In this document: positions 1-8,622 of the stretch, in pieces
Layout: each line of letters begins with the position of its first letter
Position numbering within the stretch: the stretch's first letter is position 1
NCBI GenBank assembly: GCA_016934555.1
Contig: JAFGSS010000097.1
Location: 1-39,080 of the forward strand
DNA length: 39,080 bases
Origin: Acidobacteriota bacterium
Lineage (GTDB): Bacteria; Acidobacteriota; UBA6911
Direction: 5' to 3'
The notes under the pieces: generated by a model
Seen by the model: only the letters and a program-made list of their open reading frames with translations
The model's database searches: none
What the model was told of the DNA's origin: nothing
Translations under genes and position numbers: made by a program

Positions 1-2282
1 AGGTAGCGCCGCTGCCGGTTGAACGGGTCGATCATCGGGAGCTGCGCCCGGGCTTCCGCGCCGGGCCAGGCTTCGGCGGACCCTTCCGCCGTCGCTCGGG
101 GCCATGCTTCGGCGGACCCTTCCGCCGTCGCTCGGGGCCACGCTTCGGCGGACCCTTCCGCCGTCGCTCGGGGCCAAGCTTCGGCGGACCCTTCCACGGC
201 CACGCCGAGCGAGGCCGCCGCGGGCAGATCGAGGCGAACCACCTTCGGCATGATGTTGCGCGCCGGGTCGTTCCACATCGTGTAGCCGATATGAACCTGG
301 TCGGCGAAATGGTTCCATTTGCCGCCGGCGAAGACCCGGTTGTAATGGTCGGAAAGGCGCGCGTCCGCCTCGAACAGCGCCTCCACCCGGTCGGCCATGT
401 CGCCCGCCGACGCCCGGCCCTGGCTCGCGTACAGGGCGTTGGCCCCAGCCGCCGCGTAGAGGGCGTAGACCTGGCCGAGCGCCTTGACGGGATGGAGCAC
501 GAGCGTGTAGAAGGCGTCGCGCGCTTCCGGCCGCAATTTCAGGCGGAGAGCCTCCGCCCTGTCCTTGAGCGCGCGGAATTCTTCGACCACCCTTTCGGCC
601 TCCCGGTAGTGGAGGTGCGAATAGGTGGAGGGGGAGAGGAGCTCGGGCTTGCGCCGGGCGACATAGCGGGAGTAGGTCTCCATGATGTCGGCGGCTTCGG
701 CCGCATGGGCCGCGCCGAATTCGCGCGCCGCCCAGAGCCGCGTGAACTCCCCCAGGTTGCGGTGGTTCCAGCGTTCGGTGTTCCACCCGTACTGCAGGAA
801 GAACTCCATGGGATGGAGCACGTGCCGGAAGTGCCCCACGTTGACGATCCAGATCCGGTCCGCGCCGTGCAGCTTGGCCAGCGACATCTGCTCCCAGACC
901 GAGGGGAGCGAAACCGTGTTGATCCACTTGTAATTCCGCGGCCCGCCGACGTAATCGAAATGGTAGTAGATGCCGGCGCCGCCGGCCCGCCCCCGCTCCG
1001 CTTCGGTCGGCAGCCGCCGGATGTTGCCCCAGTTGTCGTCGGGCCAGAGCAGGGTCACGTCGTCGGGCACCCGCAGCCCGGCGTTGTAGAACTCCACCAC
1101 CTCCTTGTAGAGGCACCAGAGCTGGGGGACCGCCGCCACATCCGGGTTGATTTCCCCTCCGATGATGTCGCGCTGCACCCCGACGATCTTCTCGAGCAGT
1201 TCCATGCTTTGCGCCACCGTGCCGCCGGGGACCATCGGGGTGTCGTTCGCCCCGCGCAGCCCGATGGTGAGGATGCTTTCGAAATCCTTGTTTCGCCGGA
1301 CCCCCGCGCGCCAGAACGCCTCGAGCACCTCCGGGTGCTTGTAGTAGTTCCAGCTCCCCAGGGTCTTCTGATGCCTGCGGTCCCACTCCTTCTGCGCCCG
1401 CAGCATCGGCTCCTGGTGCGAGGTCCCCATGACGATGCCGTACTCGTCGGCCAGGCGTGCGTTTTCCGGGTCATCCTCGTTGAAGGCGTTGTTCCACATG
1501 GCCGGCCAGAGGTAATTCCCCTTCATGCGCAGGATGGTTTCAAAGACCCGCGCGTAGAACGCGCTCCGGTAGTTCGCCACCCCTTCCGGGACCGGGGGAT
1601 CGTCGCCCGGGGGAACGTTGCCGTAGGTGTGGCGCACCCATTCGCTCAGGTTGGGGGCCTCGTCGTTGATGAAGATGCCCCGGTACTTGACCGAGGGGGG
1701 GCCCTGGACCGTGGTCCCCGCCCTGACGAAAAGCCTGTCGCTGTGGGGCACCGGGACGTCGGCCCACCAGGAGGCGGGGGAGACCCCCATCTGCTCCGAC
1801 AGGTCGTAAATGCCGAAGATGGTCCCGCGCTTGTCGCTCCCCGCGATGACCAGGGCGCTTCTGACGCCCGGGAACGGGTCGGCGACCACCTGGGTGAGAA
1901 AAGTCTCCCACAGGCCGGCGATCCGGGCCGTGTCGATTTTCCCCGATTGCGCCAGCTTTTCGATCAGCCGGCTTTTGCCCACGGTCCCGACGATGACGGG
2001 CCGCTCCGGAAGCCCGTCCACCTCCAGGGAAAGCGCTGCCCGGCGGCCCGTAACCTTATGAATGTCCGACTCGAGGTCGCGCGCCGCGCGCACGACCCCG
2101 GGCCAGTCGGATCCATCGACATGGATCGGGGCGGCCACGGAACCCTGGACGAGGGGGAAGCTGCCGGGCGCCGGCCGGGACTCGACGTAGCCGGGCTGCC
2201 CGACGGCCCACGCGCGGGCGCCGAGGAGCAGCCATCCCAGCAGCGGCACAAGTGCCTTCGCAATCCGTCCCCGTCTGGACAT
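1..2282 (-). CDS. GH115-family xylan alpha-glucuronidase-like protein (C-terminus beyond window)
   Basis: The reading frame is open from an ATG at 2282 to the left edge, giving about 760 residues without a stop; the C-terminus lies outside. The N-terminus is a signal peptide (Arg-rich start, Leu-rich core, Ala-Trp-Ala before the likely cut), so the enzyme is exported. GH115 hallmarks I recognise are the WPAMWNNAFNEDDP block, the nearby DEYGIVMGTSH(Q)EPM block, and DPFNRQ near the C-terminal module. The family removes (4-O-methyl-)glucuronic acid from xylan. The gene begins 13 bp after the GH3 stop, so the two are probably one operon. A 12-residue repeat is inserted just before DPFNRQ. Family assignment is by motif recall, not a search. 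Confidence 0.8.
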   Translation of the reverse strand, partial: MSRRGRIAKALVPLLGWLLLGARAWAVGQPGYVESRPAPGSFPLVQGSVAAPIHVDGSDWPGVVRAARDLESDIHKVTGRRAALSLEVDGLPERPVIVGTVGKSRLIEKLAQSGKIDTARIAGLWETFLTQVVADPFPGVRSALVIAGSDKRGTIFGIYDLSEQMGVSPASWWADVPVPHSDRLFVRAGTTVQGPPSVKYRGIFINDEAPNLSEWVRHTYGNVPPGDDPPVPEGVANYRSAFYARVFETILRMKGNYLWPAMWNNAFNEDDPENARLADEYGIVMGTSHQEPMLRAQKEWDRRHQKTLGSWNYYKHPEVLEAFWRAGVRRNKDFESILTIGLRGANDTPMVPGGTVAQSMELLEKIVGVQRDIIGGEINPDVAAVPQLWCLYKEVVEFYNAGLRVPDDVTLLWPDDNWGNIRRLPTEAERGRAGGAGIYYHFDYVGGPRNYKWINTVSLPSVWEQMSLAKLHGADRIWIVNVGHFRHVLHPMEFFLQYGWNTERWNHRNLGEFTRLWAAREFGAAHAAEAADIMETYSRYVARRKPELLSPSTYSHLHYREAERVVEEFRALKDRAEALRLKLRPEARDAFYTLVLHPVKALGQVYALYAAAGANALYASQGRASAGDMADRVEALFEADARLSDHYNRVFAGGKWNHFADQVHIGYTMWNDPARNIMPKVVRLDLPAAASLGVAVEGSAEAWPRATAEGSAEAWPRATAEGSAEAWPRATAEGSAEAWPGAEARAQLPMIDPFNRQRRY
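65..196 (-). repeat. 36-bp in-frame minisatellite inside the GH115 gene
   Basis: Three full 36-bp units (65-100, 101-136, 137-172) are followed by a 24-bp partial unit (173-196). Thirty-six bp is twelve codons, so the frame is kept; on the coding strand the unit reads AEGSAEAWPRAT. The units differ only at their fifth base (69 g, 105 t, 141 c, 177 a). That base is the wobble position of an alanine codon, so the four copies use GCC, GCA, GCG and GCT. The repeat multiplies a VEGS...AWP stretch that appears once in ordinary GH115 proteins as I remember them. Confidence 0.92.
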
Positions 2283-2295
2283 CTGGATGGCCTTT

Positions 2296-4602
2296 CTATC
2301 TGACGCGCAGAACCGTTTTCTGCAGGTCCTCGTCCCGGGAGGAGTTCCCGGTCATGATCTCGAATTCCCCCGGCTCCACCCGGTATTTCATGTCGATATC
2401 GTAAAAGGCGAGACGCTCGGGCGTGATCTCGAACACCACGGTCTCCGTCTGTCCCGGCGCGAGCGGGACCCGCCCGAACCCCTTCAGTTCCTTCACCGGC
2501 CGCGTGACCGAACTCACCCGGTCCCGGATGTACAGCTGCACCACCTCCTCGCCGGCGACCGGACCGGTATTGGTGACATCGACCCTCACCACCGTCGATT
2601 CCGCGCGCCGGATCGATTTTTTCTCCAGGCGCGGCGGGCCGAAGCTGAAGGTGGTGTAGCTGAGCCCGAAACCGAAGGGGTAGAGCGGGCTGATGTCGTC
2701 GAAAAGGTAGCCCCGGCGTGCGGCCGGCTTGTGGTTATAGAAGGCCGGGAGATGCCCCACCGAACGCGGGATGGTAATGGGGAGCTTCCCCCCGGGGTTG
2801 ACGTCGCCGAAGAGGACCTCGGCCGCGGCCTGTCCCGTTTCCTGCCCCAGGTACCAGCACTCGAAAATCGCCTGGGCCTTTTCGGCGAGATTCCGGACCG
2901 ACAGCGGCCGGCCGTTGAAGAGGAAGGCGATGACCGGCTTGCCCGTGGCGGCGACGGCGTCGACCAGTTCGTCCTGCAGCCCGACCAGGTCGAGCGAGGC
3001 CCGGTCCCCCATGTGGTTGCGCGCCCAGGCCTCGCGCGAGGTCTGTTCGTTCCCCCCGAGAGCCAGAACCACCGCGTCGGCCCTCCGGGCGACCCGGACC
3101 GCGGCCGCGATCCTTTTCCGCTCCCCGGCCGCGTCGGGGGTGACGACCTCGTCCTGGTGCCAGGATCCGCCGACGGTGATGCGGCAGCCCTCGTGGTGGA
3201 GCACCCGGATTTTTCCCGCCCGCGCGCGGATCCCCTCGAGGAGGGTGACGAAGCGTTTGGGCCGGCCGCTGTAGCCGCCGAGCAGCACCCGGTCGGCGTT
3301 CGGCCCGATCACGGCCAGGGTCCGCACCCGGCGCGGGTCGAGGGGGACGGCGCGGTTGTCGTTCTTCAGCAGCGTGACCGTTTTCCGGGCGGCTTCGAGC
3401 GCCAGCTCGCGGTGCGCCTCGCAGCCCGCGATCCGCACGGCTTCCTCCGGGTCCACGTAAGGGTGGTCGAACAGCCCCAGTTTGAATTTCCAGAGCAGCA
3501 TCGGCGCCACGAGCTCATCGAGCAGCGACTCCCGGAGAACCCCCTTGCGGACCAGTTCGACGAGGTGAAGGTAACAGTCCGGATCGGGGAGTTCGATGTT
3601 CACCCCGGCCTTCGCGGCCAGGGCCGCCGCCCGGCTTCCGTCCTCGGCCAGGTGGTTGCCGAACAGCTCCGGACGCTCGGCAAGCTCGCGGATGGCGTAA
3701 TAGTCGCTGACCACGAATCCCTTGAATCCCCATTCCTTGCGGAGCACGTCCCGGAGCAGCCACCGGCTGGCGTGCGACGGGACGCCGTCGATCTCGTTGT
3801 AGGACGCCATCACGCTGACGGCCCCCCCCTTCCGGATCGCCTCCCTGAAGGGGTGAAGGAACACTTCGCGCAGGAGGCGCCCGGACACGTTGACCGGGGC
3901 GCAGTTGGTCCCCGATTCGGGCTGGCCGTGGGCGGCGAAGTGTTTCAGCGTGGCGATGACGCGCTTTTTATCCCGGAAGCGGCCGTCCCCCTGGAAGCCC
4001 CGGACAGCGGCCACCCCCATCGAGGCCACGAGGTACGGGTCCTCCCCGTAGGTCTCCTCCACCCGTCCCCAGCGCGGGTCGCGGGCCACGTCCACGACCG
4101 GGGTCAGCGCCTGGTGCGTCCCGCGCGCGGCCGCCTCGGCCGCCGTCGCCTCAAACACCCTCTCCACCAGTTCCGGGTCGAAGGTGGCCCCCAGGCCGAT
4201 CGGCTGGGGAAAGCTGGTCGCGCCGGCGGCCGCCTGCCCGTGCAGGCACTCCTCGTGAAACATCACCGGGATCCCGAGGCGGCTCTTTTCGACGAAGAAT
4301 TTCTGGATGGCGTTGGTCAGTTCGGCGTTGTCCCCCGGGTCGAGAGCGCCCCCGGCATCACTGGGGCGGCCCACCTGGCCGAGTCCCAGGCGGTCCCGGA
4401 AATGGCGCGCGGCCTTGGCCGGGTCGAAACGCCCCTTCCCGTCGACGAGGGTTTCCGCCTTGCGCTCCCAGACGCACCGCATCTGCGCCCCCTTCTCCTC
4501 GAGCGTCATGCGCCGGAGCAGGTCCCGCACTCGGCGTTCGGCCGGCAGCCGCGCGTTCCGGTAGGCCGGCATTCCTGATTCCTTGCTTTTCGGTCTCGCC
4601 AT
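2296..4602 (-). CDS. Glycoside hydrolase family 3 (beta-glucosidase/beta-xylosidase type)
   Basis: The 768-residue protein has the full GH3 layout: N-terminal TIM barrel (about 20-330), alpha/beta sandwich (about 390-600) and a C-terminal fibronectin-III-like domain (about 650-750). The nucleophile is Asp300 in GFVVSDYY. Other family marks are DVARDPRWGRVEETYGEDPYL, the KHFAAHG block and the C-terminal PFGFGLSYTTF. GH3 enzymes release terminal beta-linked glucose, xylose or similar sugars from oligosaccharides; the exact sugar cannot be read here. There is no signal peptide, so it should act in the cytoplasm, unlike the exported GH115 product downstream. Together they suggest xylan or glucuronoxylan side-chain use. 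Confidence 0.93.
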   Translation of the reverse strand: MARPKSKESGMPAYRNARLPAERRVRDLLRRMTLEEKGAQMRCVWERKAETLVDGKGRFDPAKAARHFRDRLGLGQVGRPSDAGGALDPGDNAELTNAIQKFFVEKSRLGIPVMFHEECLHGQAAAGATSFPQPIGLGATFDPELVERVFEATAAEAAARGTHQALTPVVDVARDPRWGRVEETYGEDPYLVASMGVAAVRGFQGDGRFRDKKRVIATLKHFAAHGQPESGTNCAPVNVSGRLLREVFLHPFREAIRKGGAVSVMASYNEIDGVPSHASRWLLRDVLRKEWGFKGFVVSDYYAIRELAERPELFGNHLAEDGSRAAALAAKAGVNIELPDPDCYLHLVELVRKGVLRESLLDELVAPMLLWKFKLGLFDHPYVDPEEAVRIAGCEAHRELALEAARKTVTLLKNDNRAVPLDPRRVRTLAVIGPNADRVLLGGYSGRPKRFVTLLEGIRARAGKIRVLHHEGCRITVGGSWHQDEVVTPDAAGERKRIAAAVRVARRADAVVLALGGNEQTSREAWARNHMGDRASLDLVGLQDELVDAVAATGKPVIAFLFNGRPLSVRNLAEKAQAIFECWYLGQETGQAAAEVLFGDVNPGGKLPITIPRSVGHLPAFYNHKPAARRGYLFDDISPLYPFGFGLSYTTFSFGPPRLEKKSIRRAESTVVRVDVTNTGPVAGEEVVQLYIRDRVSSVTRPVKELKGFGRVPLAPGQTETVVFEITPERLAFYDIDMKYRVEPGEFEIMTGNSSRDEDLQKTVLRVR

Positions 4603-4730
4603 GATCTCCTCTCCGTTCGTCAGGGGGGCCGAAAACGGGGTCCGGCCTTCACCGATTGTGCAATAGAAGGTCGAATTTATAAAGAGGTATCGGGGCGGGC
4701 CGGCGGCAGGCGGGGACAGCGGGGAACGAG

Positions 4731-4771
4731 GAGCGGGCGCGGCACGCCGTACCGGCGTGCCGCGCCCGCTC
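4731..4771 (-). terminator. Perfect 19-bp hairpin after the oxidoreductase operon
   Basis: The arms 4731-4749 and 4753-4771 are exactly complementary around a 3-nt loop. The hairpin starts 17 bp past the stop of the Ldh_2 gene on the minus strand and is very GC-rich. No T-run follows, so it may be a Rho-assisted terminator or an mRNA 3'-end stabiliser. The rest of the spacer to the GH3 start at 4602 shows nothing else clear. Confidence 0.6.
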
Positions 4772-4787
4772 GACCAGGTTTACGGGT

Positions 4788-5894
4788 TTAGAAACCGAGG
4801 TCGTGGCCGGTGATGTTGAGCTCCGCGCGCAGCGCGTTCAGGTTCTTCTGCAGGCCGGGGGGGATCTCGATCCCCTCTTCCGTCACCCGGCGGGTGATGG
4901 CGTCGGCCTTCTCACCGGCGGTGTAGATCCGCTTTTCCCCGGGCGCCTTCGGCGACTCGCGCAGTTCGCGCACGATGTCGCCCGCCGTCTTCTTGAACCG
5001 CTCGAGCGGCAGGAAGCTTTCCACGTTGATCGCCAGGAAGAAGTGGCCGATGCGCAGGGGGTGGACGTTCCCCTCGTGGTCGGTGTCGTGGAGCTCGGAA
5101 AGGAAGGCGCCGTCCTGGAACGCCGCCGAGAGGATCTCGACCACGGTGGCCAGGCCGTATCCCTTGTGCCCCCCCATCAGCTCGCCGCTGCCGCCGATGG
5201 GAAGGAGCGCCGCCTTGCAGTCGTTCATCTCCTCGATCAGGTTGGAGCTGTCGGTGACGAGCGACCCGTCCTTGCGGATCACCCACCCGGCCGGGATCGG
5301 CTTCCCGGCGCGCGCCGCCACTTCGATCTTGCCGCGCGGGGCGATGGACGTCGCCGCGTCGAAGTGGAAGGGGAACGCCTCGTCGGTCGGGGCACTGAAG
5401 GCGATCGGGTTGGTCCCCAGCATCGGCTCCACGCCGAAGGTGGGGGCGATGGAGGGGTGCGCGTTGGTGAAGCTCATCCCCACCATCCCTTCCTTGGCCG
5501 CCATGTCGGCGTAATAGCCCGCGATGCCGTAGTGGCTCGAGTTACGCACCGCGACGGCGCCGAGCCCCATCTTGCGCGCCTTCTCGATGGCGAGCTTCAT
5601 CGAATGGTAGCCGACAACCATCCCCATCCCGTTGCCGCCGTCGACGACGGCCGTGGTCGGGGTCTCGTGGACGATCTTCCATTCGGTCACGGACTGCTGC
5701 AGCCCCTGCTTCATTCTCTCGTAGTACATCTTCAGGTGGGCGACGCCGTGCGACCGGACCCCGACCAGGTCGGAGGCCAGGAGCACGTCGGCCACGATTT
5801 CGGCGTCCGCCTGCGGCACCCCCATCTTGAGCAGGGCGTCGATCATGAACGCCGTCACCTTTTTCACCGGCACATAGACATTTTCTTCAGCCAT
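4788..5894 (-). CDS. Ldh_2-family NAD(P)-dependent 2-hydroxyacid (malate/L-lactate type) dehydrogenase
   Basis: The 368-residue protein matches the Ldh_2 family (malate, ureidoglycolate, sulfolactate and 2,3-diketogulonate reductases), which has its own fold and no classical Rossmann motif. Visible marks are SDLVGVRSHGVAHLKMYYERM near residue 45, DGGNGMGMVVGYHSMKLAIEKA, NSSHYGIAGYY, LGTNPIAF and GGHKGYGLATVVEIL. It interconverts a 2-hydroxyacid and a 2-oxoacid using NAD(P). It is the last gene of the operon, 24 bp after GlcD, with a hairpin after it. The substrate is open. Because the operon also holds a GlcD/GlcF-type oxidase, two routes for 2-hydroxyacid oxidation, or stereoisomer handling, are plausible. 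Confidence 0.88.
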   Translation of the reverse strand: MAEENVYVPVKKVTAFMIDALLKMGVPQADAEIVADVLLASDLVGVRSHGVAHLKMYYERMKQGLQQSVTEWKIVHETPTTAVVDGGNGMGMVVGYHSMKLAIEKARKMGLGAVAVRNSSHYGIAGYYADMAAKEGMVGMSFTNAHPSIAPTFGVEPMLGTNPIAFSAPTDEAFPFHFDAATSIAPRGKIEVAARAGKPIPAGWVIRKDGSLVTDSSNLIEEMNDCKAALLPIGGSGELMGGHKGYGLATVVEILSAAFQDGAFLSELHDTDHEGNVHPLRIGHFFLAINVESFLPLERFKKTAGDIVRELRESPKAPGEKRIYTAGEKADAITRRVTEEGIEIPPGLQKNLNALRAELNITGHDLGF

Positions 5895-5918
5895 TTTTAT
5901 AACTCCGTGATTGAGAAT

Positions 5919-7310
5919 TTACTCCTTGTCCTCGAACATCTTACCCGGATTCAGAATATTCAGCGGGTCGAGCGCCTGCTTGATGCGCCGCTGCACCTCG
6001 ACCGACACCGGCCCCAGCGCCCTCTCGAAATACGGGCGCTTGAGCACCCCGACCCCATGCTCCCCGGAAAGGGTCCCCCCCGCGGCCAGGGCCGCGGCGA
6101 AAACCTCCCCCACCATCCGCTGGACCTTCTCCCACTCCCCGACTTTCCGTTTGTCGAAGAGGATGTTCGGGTGCAGGTTGCCGTCCCCCGCATGCCCGAA
6201 AATGACGATCGGCAGCCCGTGCCGCGCGCTGATCTCCCGCAGCTCCCGGACGACCTCGGGGATCGCGCCGCGGGGGACGGTGATGTCCTCCCCCAGCTTG
6301 TTGGGCGCCTTGCGCGCGAGCGAGGGCGAAATGGAGCGCCGGGCGCGCCACAGTCCCGCCCGCTCCTCCTCCGTCCGGGCCACCTTCACCGAGCGGGCGC
6401 CGGATTCAAGGCAGACGCGGCCCGCGGCTTCCGCCTCGCGCATCACCGTCTGTTCGTCGGCCCCGTCCGTTTCCAGGATCAGGGAGGCTTCCACGTCGGT
6501 ATTCAGGCCGAGGTGCATCGCTTCCTCGATGCACCCGATGGCCGTCCGGTCCATCAGCTCCAGGCTGGCGGGCACGATCCCTTCCGCAAGCACGGCATTC
6601 ACCGCCCGGGATGCGTCATGCAGCGAATCGAACTCGCAGAGCGCCGTCTTCGCCCAGCGGGGGCGCGCCACCAGCCGGAGCAGGGCCCCGGTGATCAGCC
6701 CGAGGGTGCCTTCGGAGGAGGTAAAGAGCGCCGTCAGATTGTAGCCGGTGACGTCCTTGATCGGCTTTCCCCCGGTCTGTAGAATACGCCCGTCGGCCAG
6801 CACCACCTCGAGCCCCAGGACGTAGTTGCCTGTCACCCCGTACTTCAGGCAGCGGGGCCCGCCGGCGTTGCAGGCGATGTTCCCCCCGATGGTGGAATGC
6901 CGGATGCTGGAAGGGTCGGGGGGGTAGAACAGGCCCCGCTTTTCGACCTCCGCCTGCAGGTCGGCCGTCACCACCCCCGCCTCCACCCTGACGGTCGAGT
7001 TGGCCGCATCGATCTCCACGATTCTGTTCATGCGGGTGAAACTGACCACGATCCCCCCGGCGCGGACAGGGATCGAACCCGCGGCCAGCCCCGATCCCAT
7101 GCCGCGCGCGATCAGCGGGACCCGGTGCTCGGCCGCGATCTTCACGATCCCGGCCGTCTGTTCGGTCGAACGGGGGAGCACGACCGCCGCGGGGGTCCCC
7201 TCGGCGAAGGTGCCGTCGTAGCTGTAGGCGGCCAGGTCCTCGGGCGTCACGAGGACCCCGTCCCTGCCCGCGATGCGGATGAGCGCGTCCACCACCTTCT
7301 TACTCTGCAT
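5919..7310 (-). CDS. GlcD-like FAD-linked 2-hydroxyacid oxidase/dehydrogenase subunit
   Basis: The 463-residue flavoprotein belongs to the glycolate oxidase GlcD / D-lactate dehydrogenase group. The PCMH-type FAD-binding domain (about 35-215) contains ARGMGSGLAAGS and GGNIACNAGGPRCLKYGVTGNYV. The C-terminal FAD-oxidase domain contains FGHAGDGNLHPNI and SGEHGVGVLKRPYF. It would oxidise a 2-hydroxyacid (glycolate, lactate or a sugar-derived acid) and pass electrons to the iron-sulfur subunit encoded just upstream, whose 3' end it overlaps by 11 bp. The ATG at 7310 has a purine-rich GGGGGGAAG directly before it. No GlcE-like subunit is present, so a two-subunit GlcD-GlcF dehydrogenase is likely. 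The substrate is not shown. Confidence 0.93.
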   Translation of the reverse strand: MQSKKVVDALIRIAGRDGVLVTPEDLAAYSYDGTFAEGTPAAVVLPRSTEQTAGIVKIAAEHRVPLIARGMGSGLAAGSIPVRAGGIVVSFTRMNRIVEIDAANSTVRVEAGVVTADLQAEVEKRGLFYPPDPSSIRHSTIGGNIACNAGGPRCLKYGVTGNYVLGLEVVLADGRILQTGGKPIKDVTGYNLTALFTSSEGTLGLITGALLRLVARPRWAKTALCEFDSLHDASRAVNAVLAEGIVPASLELMDRTAIGCIEEAMHLGLNTDVEASLILETDGADEQTVMREAEAAGRVCLESGARSVKVARTEEERAGLWRARRSISPSLARKAPNKLGEDITVPRGAIPEVVRELREISARHGLPIVIFGHAGDGNLHPNILFDKRKVGEWEKVQRMVGEVFAAALAAGGTLSGEHGVGVLKRPYFERALGPVSVEVQRRIKQALDPLNILNPGKMFEDKE

Positions 7311-8622
7311 CTTCCCCCCCGTAGGCCTCGTCGAGCAGGGTCACCGGGTGCACCACGCGCACCGGCATCCCGCGCCGCCGCAGTCCCGTATTCAGCTGCA
7401 TCTGGCAGCCGGGGCAGCCCGAAGCCAGCATCCGCGCCCCGGTCCCCGCGACGTTGTCGAGCTTCCGGTCGAGCACCTTCCGGGACAGGGCATAGTGCGT
7501 GATCAGCTGGCTTCCGGCCGAACCGCAGCACCAGTCCGCCTCCGGCAGTTCCACCAGCTCGAGGCCGTCGATGAGGCCGAGCAGGCTGCGCGGCTGGCGC
7601 CACACCCGCTGGCCCCGGCGGAGGTGACACGGATCGTGGTAGGTCACGACGGCCTCCACGCGCCCCGCGGGCTTGACCAGCGGGATTTCCATCAGAAACT
7701 CGCTGATATCGCGGACCTTCTCCGCGAAAGCCCGGGCCCTCGCTTCCCACCCGGAGTCCCCCGCGAAAAACGCGCCGTATTCCTTCAGGGTCGACCCGCA
7801 GGTGGCGCAATCGGTGACGATCCTCTCCACGCCGCAGCGCTCGAAGACTTCAATATTACGCCGCGCCTGCTCCCTGACAAGGTCCATTCGGCCGTAACCG
7901 CGCGCCGGCATCCCGCAGCAGGCGGCTTCCTTCGGGGTGATGACGGTGCAGCCGTTGCGGGCCAGCACGCGAAGCGTGGCCGCGCTCTGGTCGGCGAAGA
8001 GGAGGCTCTGGGCGCACCCGAGAAAAAAACCGACCCGGTGCCGTTCCCCGCTCCGCGCCGGGGTCACCTCGGGAAGGACGCGGCGCAGGGGACGCTTCGG
8101 GATGCGGGGGAGCATCGCCTCCAGGTCCCGGATCTGCGCCGGCAGCAGACGGTTGAGCCCCAGCAGGTAGACCAGCCGGCGGACCCCCAGCCCCTCGTAG
8201 AGCCGCAGGGGGAGCGTCGCCAGTTCCAGGCGGCCGGCGTGGGTGAGCAGGCCCCCGAAGAGCCACTTCTTCCACCGGGACGGGCGGATCCCCTCCCCGA
8301 CCCCGCGCATCGAGAGCGCCAGCTCGGCGGGGCGGATGCCCACCGGGCAGAGATCGTCACACGCCATGCACCCGAAGCACCCGTACATCTGCTCGAGCAG
8401 GTTGGGGCTGAGCTCGAGTTCCCCCTCGAGCCCCTTGCGCGCGAGCGCCACCCGCCCGCGCGGGGACGCCGTCTCCGTCCTGTATTCCCGGTAGGTGGGA
8501 CAGGCGGCCAGGCAGAGTCCGCAGCGGATGCAGTGGAGATACTCGGATTCCTTCGGCTTGGCTTCTTCCAAAATCGGGTTCCCGGTTTGCGGTTTGCGGC
8601 CCGCGGGGCAAAGGGCTAACAC
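7300..8622 (-). CDS. GlcF-like iron-sulfur subunit (two 4Fe-4S clusters, two CCG domains)
   Basis: The 440-residue partner of the GlcD-like flavoprotein has two ferredoxin-type clusters near the N-terminus: Cys31/34/37/41 and Cys82/85/88/92, each followed by Pro. Two CCG domains follow, ending in ACCGMPARGYG and WCCGSAGSQ and typical of GlcF, LutA and HdrB proteins; they carry electrons to a quinone or another acceptor. The start is a GTG at 8622, inside the last codons of the dehydrogenase gene (7-bp overlap), with no clear Shine-Dalgarno. Translation is probably coupled, and a start slightly downstream is possible. Confidence 0.92.
   Translation of the reverse strand: MLALCPAGRKPQTGNPILEEAKPKESEYLHCIRCGLCLAACPTYREYRTETASPRGRVALARKGLEGELELSPNLLEQMYGCFGCMACDDLCPVGIRPAELALSMRGVGEGIRPSRWKKWLFGGLLTHAGRLELATLPLRLYEGLGVRRLVYLLGLNRLLPAQIRDLEAMLPRIPKRPLRRVLPEVTPARSGERHRVGFFLGCAQSLLFADQSAATLRVLARNGCTVITPKEAACCGMPARGYGRMDLVREQARRNIEVFERCGVERIVTDCATCGSTLKEYGAFFAGDSGWEARARAFAEKVRDISEFLMEIPLVKPAGRVEAVVTYHDPCHLRRGQRVWRQPRSLLGLIDGLELVELPEADWCCGSAGSQLITHYALSRKVLDRKLDNVAGTGARMLASGCPGCQMQLNTGLRRRGMPVRVVHPVTLLDEAYGGEDAE

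Noticed and set aside
291-2303. A long plus-strand open frame opposite the GH115 gene
   Set aside because: It is Arg/Pro/Val/Asp-rich with no family motif and mirrors the minus-strand coding frame; high GC removes stop codons in the antisense frames.
2287-4578. A 763-residue plus-strand open frame opposite the GH3 gene
   Set aside because: Antisense shadow of a clear GH3 enzyme; composition is low-complexity and there is no ribosome site.
4803-8619. Long plus-strand open frames opposite Ldh_2, GlcD and GlcF
   Set aside because: They run antisense to well-recognised enzymes and show no motifs of their own.
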